NCBI RefSeq assembly: GCF_022867865.1
Contig: NZ_JALIEC010000016.1
Coordinates: 1 to 39,769, forward strand
From: Phaeobacter sp. J2-8
GTDB lineage: Bacteria; Pseudomonadota; Alphaproteobacteria; Rhodobacterales; Rhodobacteraceae
Direction: 5' to 3'
DNA: 39,769 nucleotides
Positions 7,783-15,492 of the stretch are shown here, one piece after another; positions within the stretch are counted from its first letter, which is position 1; every line of letters begins with the position of its first letter. The notes beneath the pieces are model-generated. The model was given only the letters and a program-made list of their open reading frames with translations, made no database searches and was not told the origin of the DNA. The translations under genes and the position numbers were made by a program.

Positions 7783-9037
7783 TTTCGACCTCGCCGCTCG
7801 TCGCCACATGCCAGGTCTGGATACCGTTGTTGTGATAGACCGAATTTTCGCCGCGCACCGCACGAAGCTGGTTCTTGGTTGGCTGGACATATCCGGTTTC
7901 GTCCATCGCGCGGGATTGCAACAGCATCTCGCCGCCGTCCCATGTCGTATCAAGGTAAAACCGGCATAGCGCCTTGGCCTCGCCGGCGCGGTCCAGTCGC
8001 GCGATTTCCCACGTTTTGCCGCCGTCTTTTGACACATCGACCCGGGTGATCCGCCCATGCCCGGACCACGCCATGCCAGTAATGACCAGCGGGCCGGTGC
8101 CGTGCTGGATCGGCATTTGCGGCGATGGGGCGGTGATCACCGATTTCGCATCCATCACCCAGGTCCATTTGCGGGCGGTGCCATCGGCCAGCGTATCGGT
8201 ATATTTGCTGGTTTCCTCGCGGCTTTCGACCGGGGCATTCGTCACCTCGATCCGGCGCAGCCATTTGATCCAGAGGTTGCCCTCCCATCCCGGCACCACA
8301 AGCCGCACAGGATAACCATGTTCACGGCGCAGCGCCTCGCCATTGGCCTTGAACGCGACAAGCACATCGTCGAGCGCCTTGGCCAGCGGGATCGACCGCC
8401 CGTTCGAGGCCGCATCCGCCCCTTCGACATAGATCCACTTGTCCGACAGATCACCGCTGATCCCGGCCTCGTTCAGCAGCGCGCGCAGGGGCACGCCGGT
8501 ATATTCCATGTTGTGGATCATGCCGTGGGTATATTGCGCGCCGTTCAACTGGGCCCCGGCCCATTCCATGCCACTGTTCGCAGCGCATTCGCAGAAATAG
8601 ACGTGATTTTCGCGCGGAAACCGCTCCAGATCCGCATAGGTGAAGACCAACGGCCGCTCGACCAGCCCATGCACCATCAGGCGATAGTCGTCTTTGTGCA
8701 GGGTGATCGCGCCGGAATGATGCCGCTCAAAACCACAGCCCTGTGGGGTGATTGTCCCGTCCAGCGCATGAATTGGGGTGAAATTGACCGAAGATTTCGT
8801 GTCGGCGGTCAACCAGGGCACATTGCGGCGTCGCACGTCGGCCTCGAATTCGATCGGCAGACCATAAGGCACCTCGTCCACACCGACGCCCAGCCCGCTG
8901 GCCCAATCCTGAACCTCTGTAATCAGGGGGTCCGGGGTTTCAGCCCGCATCGGTCCGGCGGCCACCGCCCCGGCGGCGGCAACACCCCCACGCAGAAAGG
9001 CGCGGCGCGACGTGCCATTTGGTCGCTTTTCTGACAT
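7766..9037 (-). CDS. soxC: SoxC, molybdopterin sulfane dehydrogenase
   Basis: SoxC is the molybdenum subunit of the SoxCD sulfane dehydrogenase in the periplasm, related to sulfite oxidase. The 423-residue protein begins with a twin-arginine signal (RRAFLRGGVAAAGAVAA). It has the sulfite-oxidase catalytic segment with the molybdenum-ligating cysteine in HVYFCECAANS (near residue 150), the PVRLVVPGWEGNLWIKW motif, and a C-terminal dimerisation domain with VDVSKDGGKTWE. A GGAGGG ribosome site lies just before ATG 9037. SoxCD lets the pathway oxidise thiosulfate fully to sulfate without storing sulfur globules. The gene follows soxB after 59 bp and overlaps soxD. Confidence 0.96.
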   Translation of the reverse strand: MSEKRPNGTSRRAFLRGGVAAAGAVAAGPMRAETPDPLITEVQDWASGLGVGVDEVPYGLPIEFEADVRRRNVPWLTADTKSSVNFTPIHALDGTITPQGCGFERHHSGAITLHKDDYRLMVHGLVERPLVFTYADLERFPRENHVYFCECAANSGMEWAGAQLNGAQYTHGMIHNMEYTGVPLRALLNEAGISGDLSDKWIYVEGADAASNGRSIPLAKALDDVLVAFKANGEALRREHGYPVRLVVPGWEGNLWIKWLRRIEVTNAPVESREETSKYTDTLADGTARKWTWVMDAKSVITAPSPQMPIQHGTGPLVITGMAWSGHGRITRVDVSKDGGKTWEIARLDRAGEAKALCRFYLDTTWDGGEMLLQSRAMDETGYVQPTKNQLRAVRGENSVYHNNGIQTWHVATSGEVENVEVT

Positions 9038-9096
9038 CTCGACCCTCCTTTCGACCCCTTCGGAGTGAAACTGGCGAGGCGCGCGTTTGGTCGGCC

Positions 9097-10794
9097 TCAG
9101 CCTCCGACCACTTGCACCGATGTGTTTGGCTCCACTGCGACACTGCCCTTGGCGCGAATGTGGTTTTCCACCACATCCCAGATCGGCGGCCCTTCTGTGC
9201 CCTCATTGACCGAGGCCCAGCCGGCCACAACGTAATTGCGCGCCGGATCAATCGCTTCTCCGGTTTTCAACAGCGTCATGTCGCTGATCCGCGAGCCTTG
9301 TGGTTTGGTGATGTCGATCCGATAGCCCATGCCACCGACCCGCACCATATCGCCGCCCTGTTGATAATAGGGATCGGGGTTGAAGATGTTGTCGCCCACA
9401 TCCTCTAGCACCACTTTCAGGAATTCCCCGGTCATTTCCGTGCGATAGGCGTTAGGATAGGTCATCGACGTGACGTTCCAGATGTCTTCGCGGGTGATGT
9501 CCTGACCGGGCAGGATCGACGGCCCCCAGCGCACACCGGGCGACAGGGCAATCTCTGCCTCGCCCTCGCTCAGCAATGCGTCGCAAATCAGATCATCCCA
9601 GGAACCATTGAAATTGCCCCGGCGATACAACAGGCTTTCGGACTGGCCGATCACCTCTTCCAATTGCGATTTGAACGGGGCGCGCTCGGCCTCGATCAAT
9701 GTCGCGATTTCGGGATCGGGGGTGATGACGTCGGAAAAGATCGGGATCAGCTTATGCCGAAAGCCCAGCATATGGCCATCGCGCACATCAAGATCGACGC
9801 GGCTGACGAATTTACCGTTTGACCCGGATGCGACAATGATCGTGTCATTCACCAACACAGGCTCTGGCAGGGCGTCATGGGTATGGCCGGACAGGATCAC
9901 ATCAATGCCGGTCACAACGCCGGCCATCTTCTTGTCCACGTCAAACCCGTTGTGCGACAGGCACACCACAAGCTCGGCGCCCTGGGCGCGCACCTCGTCC
10001 ACCATCGTCTGCATATGCGCATCGCGAATGCCAAAGCTGTATTCCGGGAACAACCAGCCGGGATTGGCGATCGGCATATAGGGAAAGGCCTGACCAATCA
10101 CCGCGATTTTGGTGCCGCCACGTTCAAAGAATTTGTACGGCGGAAACAGTTCCGCCGGCTCATCCCATTCGGCGTCAAAAATGTTCTGGCCCAGCGCGGC
10201 AAATGGCAGACCTTCGACAATCTCGTGCACGCGCTCAGAACCAAGGGTGAATTCCCAGTGAAACGTCATCGCGTCCGGTTTCAACGCGTTCATCACATTG
10301 ACCATGTCCTGACCCTGGGTCTGGAAACAGGTGTAAGACCCGTGCCAGGTGTCGCCGCCATCCAGCAACAGGGCATCGGGCCGTGCGGCGCGAATGGAAT
10401 TGATGACCGTCGCCACCCGGTCCAGCCCGCCAACCCGGCCATAGGCCCCGGCCAGCGCCGAAAAATCGCCCGAAGACAGCGCATAATGTGACGCGCTGCC
10501 ATCTTCGATGCCATAAGCACGGCGGAAATCTGCGCCGGTCAGATGCGGCACCGCCCCCCGGTTTTCACCAACGCCAATATTGACCGAAGGTTCCCGGAAA
10601 AAGATCGGTTTCATCTGGGCGTGAATATCGGTCACATGGATCAGGGACACGTTGCCGAAGGTATCGAATTCCAGCAATTGATCCTGGGTCAGGCGCTGTT
10701 GCGCCGCCAACCGCGACCAATTGCCAAAACCCGACGCCCCAAGCATCGCAGAGGCCGCCATCGACACCTGAAGAAAATCACGACGAGAGATCAT
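9097..10794 (-). CDS. soxB: SoxB, thiosulfohydrolase (sulfate thiol esterase)
   Basis: SoxB hydrolyses sulfate from the S-sulfonated cysteine of SoxY in the periplasm, using a dimanganese site. The 565-residue protein has a Tat signal (SRRDFLQVSMAASAML) and the metallophosphatase motifs: VTDIHAQ (residues 52-58), GGDTWHGS, FHWEFTLG, CLSHNGFDVD and SGHTHDALPEP. The C-terminal 5'-nucleotidase-like domain includes LSPGVRWGPSILPGQDIT. Length and motif order match other SoxB proteins, although the usual GHWEF appears here as FHWEF. soxA lies 96 bp upstream, with a hairpin and a possible internal promoter in that gap. Confidence 0.96.
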   Translation of the reverse strand: MISRRDFLQVSMAASAMLGASGFGNWSRLAAQQRLTQDQLLEFDTFGNVSLIHVTDIHAQMKPIFFREPSVNIGVGENRGAVPHLTGADFRRAYGIEDGSASHYALSSGDFSALAGAYGRVGGLDRVATVINSIRAARPDALLLDGGDTWHGSYTCFQTQGQDMVNVMNALKPDAMTFHWEFTLGSERVHEIVEGLPFAALGQNIFDAEWDEPAELFPPYKFFERGGTKIAVIGQAFPYMPIANPGWLFPEYSFGIRDAHMQTMVDEVRAQGAELVVCLSHNGFDVDKKMAGVVTGIDVILSGHTHDALPEPVLVNDTIIVASGSNGKFVSRVDLDVRDGHMLGFRHKLIPIFSDVITPDPEIATLIEAERAPFKSQLEEVIGQSESLLYRRGNFNGSWDDLICDALLSEGEAEIALSPGVRWGPSILPGQDITREDIWNVTSMTYPNAYRTEMTGEFLKVVLEDVGDNIFNPDPYYQQGGDMVRVGGMGYRIDITKPQGSRISDMTLLKTGEAIDPARNYVVAGWASVNEGTEGPPIWDVVENHIRAKGSVAVEPNTSVQVVGG

Positions 10795-10825
10795 GCGGGG
10801 TTCCCTTTGTCAGCAGAGTCACATG

Positions 10826-10854
10826 CGCATATGTGAATTCATATTGGGCGTCAA
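10826..10854 (-). promoter_or_regulatory. Possible internal promoter and SoxR-type operator in front of soxB
   Basis: On the minus strand TTGACG (10849-10854) and TATGCG (10826-10831) are 17 bp apart. An inverted repeat, CACAT and ATGTG around GCGCAT (10820-10835 region), overlaps the -10. The same minus-strand stretch contains AATTCACATAT (10829-10839), an 11-base word also present in the soxS-soxV intergenic region at 14599-14609. Sharing a rare A/T-rich word at two positions within one sox cluster supports a common regulator, probably SoxR. Promoter strength is inferred only from sequence. Confidence 0.4.
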
Positions 10855-10855
10855 A

Positions 10856-10882
10856 CCCCGCGCCACATCATCCGGCGCGGGG
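10856..10882 (-). promoter_or_regulatory. GC-rich hairpin immediately after soxA
   Basis: CCCCGCGCC (10856-10864) and GGCGCGGGG (10874-10882) form a perfect 9-bp stem with a 9-base loop, ending 8 bp past the soxA stop codon. On the transcribed strand only three T residues follow, so it is a poor intrinsic terminator. It may instead protect the upstream mRNA end or attenuate transcription into soxBCD. Confidence 0.6.
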
Positions 10883-10890
10883 CAAATGGA

Positions 10891-11739
10891 TTACTGACGC
10901 ACCGCCGGCGTTTCCAGCGAAAGCCCGTTGCCGCGCGACGCGACATAAAGCTCAAGAGCGCGGAATTCGTCCGAACCTTCGGCAAATGTTTCCGCACGGG
11001 TATCGCGGATACAGCCCCGGAACCGGTTGTGCTTGGATATCAGTTTGGCCTGTTTCAAACGATAGACCGGGAAACCATTGGTCTGGCCCTGAGACAGGTG
11101 ATCGGCGCGGATGTAATTGCCATAATTGTCTTCATGGCAATTGGCGCAGCTCAGCTCTAGCTGGCCATAGCGCGTATAATACATCTCTTTGCCCTGCTCC
11201 CAGAACGGGGCCGCATCACCGTCGATTGCCACGCTCATCGGCATGCCGCGCGATTGCACACCAATCAGCGCCACCATGGCCTGCATATCGGCGCCGGACC
11301 ATTTCCATGCATCCGCCTGCATCCGATCGGTACGGCATTCGTTGATCAGATCTTCCATCACAACCAGATTGCCATCCGCATCGACCTTCGGCATCGCCGC
11401 GGTCAGACCTTTGAATGTTTCGACATCCCCATGACAAGAGGCACAGCTTTCGCCGGCCGCACCTTCGACGACATCATAGGCGTCAATCGCCTGATCGACG
11501 AAAATCATGGCTGGATTGTCGAAATCATCCAGTTGCAGCGCCTGGGTTTCATCGGTGCGGAAGTGCCAGCCCGAAATCACCTCGTCAAAGGCATCCGAAA
11601 GATGCTCTGGCGCGGCGGTTTTCGATGTCATCTCCAACTCTTCGTTGATCACCAGCTTGTCGTCATCGGCGCCCCCCGCAATCAGCGGTGTCGCGGCGAT
11701 CAGCAGTGCAGCTATTGCCGTCATTGCCTTGGTTGTCAT
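10891..11739 (-). CDS. soxA: SoxA, diheme cytochrome c subunit of SoxXA
   Basis: SoxA, with SoxX, couples thiosulfate oxidatively to the SoxY cysteine in the periplasm. The 282-residue protein has a signal peptide (residues 1-22) and two heme c motifs, CASCH at 99-103 and CANCH at 198-202, so it is the diheme type. Two further cysteines, Cys135 in NECRTDR and Cys243 in FRGCIRDT, sit where the axial ligands are found in the family. The latter corresponds to the active-site cysteine persulfide. The start ATG at 11739 is preceded by AGGGAGGG. The gene lies 87 bp after soxZ. Confidence 0.96.
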   Translation of the reverse strand: MTTKAMTAIAALLIAATPLIAGGADDDKLVINEELEMTSKTAAPEHLSDAFDEVISGWHFRTDETQALQLDDFDNPAMIFVDQAIDAYDVVEGAAGESCASCHGDVETFKGLTAAMPKVDADGNLVVMEDLINECRTDRMQADAWKWSGADMQAMVALIGVQSRGMPMSVAIDGDAAPFWEQGKEMYYTRYGQLELSCANCHEDNYGNYIRADHLSQGQTNGFPVYRLKQAKLISKHNRFRGCIRDTRAETFAEGSDEFRALELYVASRGNGLSLETPAVRQ

Positions 11740-11826
11740 CTGTTCCCTCCCTTTGGCTGTTCCGCCCCTGTGTCAGGGGTCAGATGGCGCGCCCGCCCCG
11801 GCAAATCCCGGAACGGACTGGGGTGT

Positions 11827-12156
11827 TTAGCCGACCGAAATCGACTTGGTTTCTTCATAGACCGAGCCGTCGTCGTCGTACCAAGTGAATTTGAATTCAC
11901 CGGCTTCGGGAACTGTGGCTTCGAATTGAAAATATGGATTGGTCGAAATCGCCGGTTCCATCGCGATGTCGATCACGTTCTGACCGTTGAAATCACAGGT
12001 AAACCGATTGATGATCGACCGCGGGATGACATTGCCATCGCCATCCTTGCGCTGACCGGATTCCATGATGTGGCTGATCAGGGTCTTGATTTCGATTGTC
12101 TCGCCTGCGCTGGCGGATTTCGGTACTTTGACGCGGGGTTTTACACCGTCTGCCAT
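11827..12156 (-). CDS. soxZ: SoxZ, sulfur carrier complex subunit
   Basis: SoxZ pairs with SoxY to form the carrier that holds the sulfur substrate covalently during the Sox cycle. The 109-residue protein has no signal peptide, as usual; it is exported bound to the Tat-targeted SoxY. It shows the immunoglobulin-like fold pattern, including LISHIMESGQRKD near residues 27-39 and FKFTWYDDDGSVY near 88-100. The start at 12156 has AAAGGGAG upstream, and soxY ends 20 bp before it. Confidence 0.95.
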   Translation of the reverse strand: MADGVKPRVKVPKSASAGETIEIKTLISHIMESGQRKDGDGNVIPRSIINRFTCDFNGQNVIDIAMEPAISTNPYFQFEATVPEAGEFKFTWYDDDGSVYEETKSISVG

Positions 12157-12176
12157 GATATTGCTCCCTTTGTCTC

Positions 12177-12593
12177 TTAGCCGCCGCAGCCGCCGATAGT
12201 GACCTTGACGGTCTTGGAGGTCCGCACAAAGCTGCCGTCGGCCATTTGCGCCACGGCAATCACATCCTGTGTCCCGGCCAGACGAATGCGGGTTGATGCA
12301 TTCTGGCTTGCGGCCAGCGGGCCGAATTTGAACACGCCCACCGGGGGGGCCGGGTTGCCCGCGGCATAAATCGAAATCGCCACTGCGCCGGGGGCCGACA
12401 CGGCGATTGGCACCGTATTGCCGTTTTCCGCGATTTCCGGCGCTGTCAGCTCCAGCCCGCCTTCGCCTGTCTCGGCACCGCCGGTGAATTCGGCAATCAG
12501 ATCGTCCACCGCCGCAAAGGCACGGAACGGCAGGACGGTCAGAAGCGCAGCACCGGCAGCCAGCGCCAGCGTTTCGCGTCGTGTAAAGTCCAT
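12177..12593 (-). CDS. soxY: SoxY, sulfur carrier protein with C-terminal GGCGG swinging arm
   Basis: SoxY carries sulfur intermediates on the cysteine of its C-terminal arm, and here the protein ends exactly with GGCGG. The 138-residue precursor starts with a twin-arginine signal (TRRETLALAAGAALL), cleaved near residue 28. The mature part is beta-rich, as in other SoxY proteins. ATG 12593 with AAGGAG eight bases upstream was chosen over a longer frame from 12644 that runs into soxX. All other Sox enzymes in this cluster act on this carrier. Confidence 0.96.
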   Translation of the reverse strand: MDFTRRETLALAAGAALLTVLPFRAFAAVDDLIAEFTGGAETGEGGLELTAPEIAENGNTVPIAVSAPGAVAISIYAAGNPAPPVGVFKFGPLAASQNASTRIRLAGTQDVIAVAQMADGSFVRTSKTVKVTIGGCGG

Positions 12594-12640
12594 TTTTGCT
12601 CTCCTTGATCTCTCAGATGCGGCAATTGGCCGATCTGGCG

Positions 12641-13120
12641 TCATTCGTCTTGCAGCGTCATCAGAAAGGCGACGACATCTTCGATGTCCTGCGCCGTCAG
12701 AAGCGGCGGCAATGGTTCGGTGCCTGCCTTGCCGCTGAACGCGTTACCGGGGCGGATATAGCCGCTGGTTTTGTAGAATGCCGGCATCATCGTGCCGTCG
12801 TAGGTCATCTTGGCATTGGCGACGATGCCGCGAATTTCGGCCTCTTCCCAGCGCGAACCAACCCCATCCAGACCCGGCCCGACCTCGCCATGGAAGGGCG
12901 CATCGGCCAATTCCGTGACCGCGTGGCAGGAAATGCAATTGCCCTTGGATTTGGTTTTCATGATCAGCGCGCCATTGGCGGCATCACCGGGCGCACCGGA
13001 CAAAGAGACCGATATTGCGCCATAGTCATCATATTGGACATCACCCGGTGCGATCTCTCCGGCAAAGGCCGCTGGCACTGCCAGTGCGGCAATCGCCAGT
13101 GTAATGGTCATAAACCTCAT
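12641..13120 (-). CDS. soxX: SoxX, monoheme cytochrome c subunit of SoxXA
   Basis: SoxX accepts the electrons released when SoxA joins thiosulfate to SoxY. The 159-residue protein has a signal peptide (residues 1-20, AVPAAFA), one heme c site CISCH at 62-66, and a likely axial methionine in GTMMPAFY. AGGGAGGG precedes ATG 13120. It is the first gene of the soxXYZABCD block and is separated from soxW by 117 bp, the widest gap in the cluster, where a promoter is plausible. Confidence 0.95.
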   Translation of the reverse strand: MRFMTITLAIAALAVPAAFAGEIAPGDVQYDDYGAISVSLSGAPGDAANGALIMKTKSKGNCISCHAVTELADAPFHGEVGPGLDGVGSRWEEAEIRGIVANAKMTYDGTMMPAFYKTSGYIRPGNAFSGKAGTEPLPPLLTAQDIEDVVAFLMTLQDE

Positions 13121-13168
13121 GTTCCCTCCCTGGGTCGCTGCCTTGTCGTCTTTATTTCGGCTGGCTGG

Positions 13169-13208
13169 ACACAGCCTAGTGTAGAAATCTGCCTTCGCAC
13201 AACGTCAA
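13169..13208 (-). promoter_or_regulatory. Possible promoter/operator in front of soxX
   Basis: On the minus strand TTGACG (13203-13208) is followed 17-19 bp on by a weak TACACT-like -10 (13178-13183). An inverted repeat, ACAC and GTGT around AGCCTA (13169-13182), overlaps it. The layout mirrors the soxV and soxB upstream regions, but the -10 is poor and the repeat diverges. In Pseudaminobacter, SoxR is reported to bind the regions upstream of soxV and soxX, which fits this position. Confidence 0.3.
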
Positions 13209-13237
13209 ATCCACAAGGTCACGCTGCACCGCCGACC

Positions 13238-13816
13238 TCAGTCAGTAGAGCCGTTGTTGCGTTCCTGAATGCGGCGGGCGTGATAGCGTTGGAAATCCTC
13301 TTCGTTATCAAGCAGGTATCTCTTTTCTACCACCCATGTAAACATGTCCAGCGTTGTTCCGGCCCCAAAAGCCCCCGGCATGACGGCGACGGCGGCGCGC
13401 GGGGCGCTGGTGTCTTCGGGCACCTCTTCCGGCAGGAACATCAGCGTCGGGGTGAACAAAAGCCCCCATTTGCGCGCCATGTTCTTTTCGCTCAGAACCT
13501 CGCCGTCGAAATCGGTCACTTCGATATCGCCATGCAGGTTCAATTGCACAACAAAGTAATTGTCTTCGATCATCTTGGTGATGTCGTCGCGCGGGAACAC
13601 CTCTTCATGCATCTTGGTGCAATAGATACAGCCGCGTTGTTCGAACATCAGCACAAGTCGCTTGCCCTCGGCACCCGCCTCTTCCAGATCTTCGCGCAGA
13701 TCCTTGAACGTGTCGCGCATCCAATCGGCCTTGTGCAGACCATCATCGCCCAGCTCGGCCGCGGCCACCGGCAGCGCCAGCAGCGCGGCGGTCAAAATCG
13801 CTATCAGGTGTTTCAT
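13238..13816 (-). CDS. soxW: SoxW, periplasmic thioredoxin-like protein
   Basis: SoxW receives reducing power from the membrane protein SoxV and keeps the Sox system, probably the SoxY cysteine, in a reduced, active state. The 192-residue protein has a signal peptide (residues 1-20), a thioredoxin active site CIYC at 63-66, and the cis-proline region in FTPTLMFL. It follows soxV after 21 bp on the same strand, matching their functional link. The purine-rich GGGGAGG in that short gap supports ATG 13816. Confidence 0.93.
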   Translation of the reverse strand: MKHLIAILTAALLALPVAAAELGDDGLHKADWMRDTFKDLREDLEEAGAEGKRLVLMFEQRGCIYCTKMHEEVFPRDDITKMIEDNYFVVQLNLHGDIEVTDFDGEVLSEKNMARKWGLLFTPTLMFLPEEVPEDTSAPRAAVAVMPGAFGAGTTLDMFTWVVEKRYLLDNEEDFQRYHARRIQERNNGSTD

Positions 13817-13837
13817 GGCTCCCCTCCCCGGCTCGCC

Positions 13838-14577
13838 TTAGCCGATTTTCATGAAGACCGGAAAGGTCTCCAACATCCATTGGGCAATGTAGCTAATGGA
13901 ATTGGTGGCGATCAGCACGCCAAAAACAATCAGCAACACCCCCATCAGCCGTTCCACCAGCGGCAAATGCGGCGGAATCGCGCCATCCAGGCCATGAATG
14001 GCCCGATGAACATCGCCGCCACGATAAACGGCAATGTCATGCCCAAACCATATACAAACAACAGCATCGCGCCAGTCCCCGCCGTATCCTGCCCCGCAGC
14101 GGTGAACAGGATCGCCGCCAGAACCGGCCCGACACAGGGCGTCCAGCCAAAGGCAAAGGCCAGCCCGATCACATAGGCCCCGACAAGGCTGAGATTGCTG
14201 GTTTCCCCGGCATCGGCGCGGAATTGGCGATAGAGAATGCCAATGCGGACCACCCCCAGGAAATGCAGCCCCATCACGATGATGACCGCCGCCGCCAACC
14301 AGCGTAGAACATCGAAATAGTCGCGCACCACCTGGCCAAACAGGCTGGCGGTTGCGCCCAGCCCCATGAACACCGTGATCACCCCCAGCGAAAACGCCAG
14401 CGCCGCCAGAACGGCGCGCAGCCGCACCGCGCCCGACAATTTCGCGTCCGCGCGGACCTGGTTCATACTGACCCCGGCCAGATAGCTTAGGTAAAATGGC
14501 ACAATCGGCAGGATACAGGGCGACAAGAAGGACAAAAGCCCAGCCAACATCGCCCCCATGATTGTGACGTCGAACAT
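13838..14577 (-). CDS. soxV: SoxV, CcdA/DsbD-type thiol transporter, with an apparent 1-base deletion
   Basis: SoxV carries reducing equivalents from cytoplasmic thioredoxin across the inner membrane to SoxW. The protein has six membrane segments and the two conserved cysteines, in LSPCILPIVPF (TM1) and GWTPCVGPVLA (TM4). The frame from ATG 14577 stops early, just after MARFRRI near 13945. The missing last helix (LPLVERLMGVLLIVFGVLIATNSI) is read in another frame down to the TAA at 13838. Adding one C to the minus strand near 13970 joins them as RRHLPLVERL and gives the usual 246 residues. A sequencing error is the likely cause. Confidence 0.9.
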
Positions 14578-14598
14578 CACCCACCGCCTTGCTTGTAA

Positions 14599-14630
14599 AA
14601 TTCACATATTCAAATTATGTTGTTTGTCAA
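14599..14630 (-). promoter_or_regulatory. soxV promoter overlapping a SoxR-type operator (divergent soxS-soxV region)
   Basis: On the minus strand a perfect TTGACA (14625-14630) and TATGTG (14603-14608) are 16 bp apart. The spacer holds the inverted repeat ACATA and TATGT around TTCAAAT (14604-14620). On the plus strand TTGTAA and TATGTT flank the same repeat at 17-bp spacing, so soxS may use a mirrored promoter starting almost at its ATG. An operator between the -35 and -10 boxes is the standard layout for an ArsR-type repressor such as SoxR, whose gene is the second of the divergent pair. Confidence 0.6.
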
Positions 14631-15025
14631 TGTTCGGTCAATTGCAACCCTCTGTGATCTTCGGATTTCTATGCACAATCCTGTCGGCGCTTTGGCTGTC
14701 GGCGGGGCCGTTGCGTGCGGACATGTCCCTGGTCATGGTCGAAGAACCGGGGTGCATCTGGTGCGCCCGCTGGAATGCCGACATCGCCCCGATTTATCCC
14801 AAAACACCCGAAGGGCGCGCCGCGCCCCTGATGCGGATCGACATTCGCGACAATCCCCCCGAGACAATTGAATTTGCCCGTAGCTTTCAGTTCACACCGA
14901 CCTTTGTTCTGGTGGTCGACGGACAGGAAAGCGCGCGGATCGAAGGTTATCCCGGCGAAGACTTCTTTTGGGGGTTGCTGGGCCGGATGATCCGGGACGC
15001 CACGACAACAGAGACCGCAGGATAA
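14630..15025 (+). CDS. soxS: SoxS, periplasmic thioredoxin-like activator
   Basis: SoxS is a thiol-disulfide oxidoreductase reported to reactivate SoxY in sox-bearing alphaproteobacteria. The 131-residue protein has an N-terminal export segment (residues 8-30), the active site CIWC at 42-45, and a cis-proline in FQFTPTFVLV. ATG 14630 was chosen because the frame from 14558 would add an unconserved stretch running through the operator. No good ribosome site precedes 14630, and the predicted transcription start is within a few bases, so a leaderless mRNA is possible. The stop codon overlaps the soxR ATG by one base. Confidence 0.88.
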   Translation: MFGQLQPSVIFGFLCTILSALWLSAGPLRADMSLVMVEEPGCIWCARWNADIAPIYPKTPEGRAAPLMRIDIRDNPPETIEFARSFQFTPTFVLVVDGQESARIEGYPGEDFFWGLLGRMIRDATTTETAG

Positions 15026-15450
15026 TGCACACCACAGATCACCTTGGCGACGCCGACGCGCCCGCGGATATCAACGGGCTTCCGCCCACGGACCCGGCCG
15101 ATATGACGGCCAATGCCACCCGCGCGGCAAATTTCCTGAAGGCGATTGGCCATGAGGGGCGATTGATGATCTTGTGCCATCTGGCCACCGGCGAAAAATC
15201 GGTGACCGAGCTGGAGGCTCTTTTGTCTGCCCGTCAGGCTGCGGTGTCACAACAATTGTCGCGTCTGCGGCTGGAGGGTCTGGTCACGCCGCGCCGTGAT
15301 GGCAAGGCGATCTATTATTCCCTGAGCGATGATCGCCCGCGCAAGATCATGGAAGTGATCTATGACATGTTTTGCAGCCCCCAGACCACCGGGGACCACG
15401 CGCAATCTGATGCCGCCCGGCCCGCCGGGGGGATCGCCCCCGACGCTTGA
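15025..15450 (+). CDS. soxR: SoxR, ArsR-family repressor of the sox genes
   Basis: SoxR is a winged-helix repressor that senses sulfur compounds through cysteine thiols and controls sox transcription. The 141-residue protein has the ArsR helix-turn-helix in SVTELEALLSARQAAVSQQLS, followed by the wing RDGKAIYYSLSDD. Two cysteines, one in ILCHLA and one in DMFCSPQ, are in positions suited to a thiol switch. The start ATG at 15025 is coupled to the soxS stop. An internal ATG in DMTANATRAANFL would give a shorter, more typical ArsR N-terminus. The operator candidates lie upstream of soxV, soxX and soxB. Confidence 0.92.
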   Translation: MHTTDHLGDADAPADINGLPPTDPADMTANATRAANFLKAIGHEGRLMILCHLATGEKSVTELEALLSARQAAVSQQLSRLRLEGLVTPRRDGKAIYYSLSDDRPRKIMEVIYDMFCSPQTTGDHAQSDAARPAGGIAPDA

Positions 15451-15492
15451 TCACGACGCCCGCCCCCGACGCCTGAGCGGCGCGCCGACCCG

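Noticed and set aside
12596-14176. 526-residue plus-strand frame opposite soxX, soxW and soxV
   Set aside because: It spans several minus-strand genes and their intergenic gaps with no domain. It is an antisense shadow.
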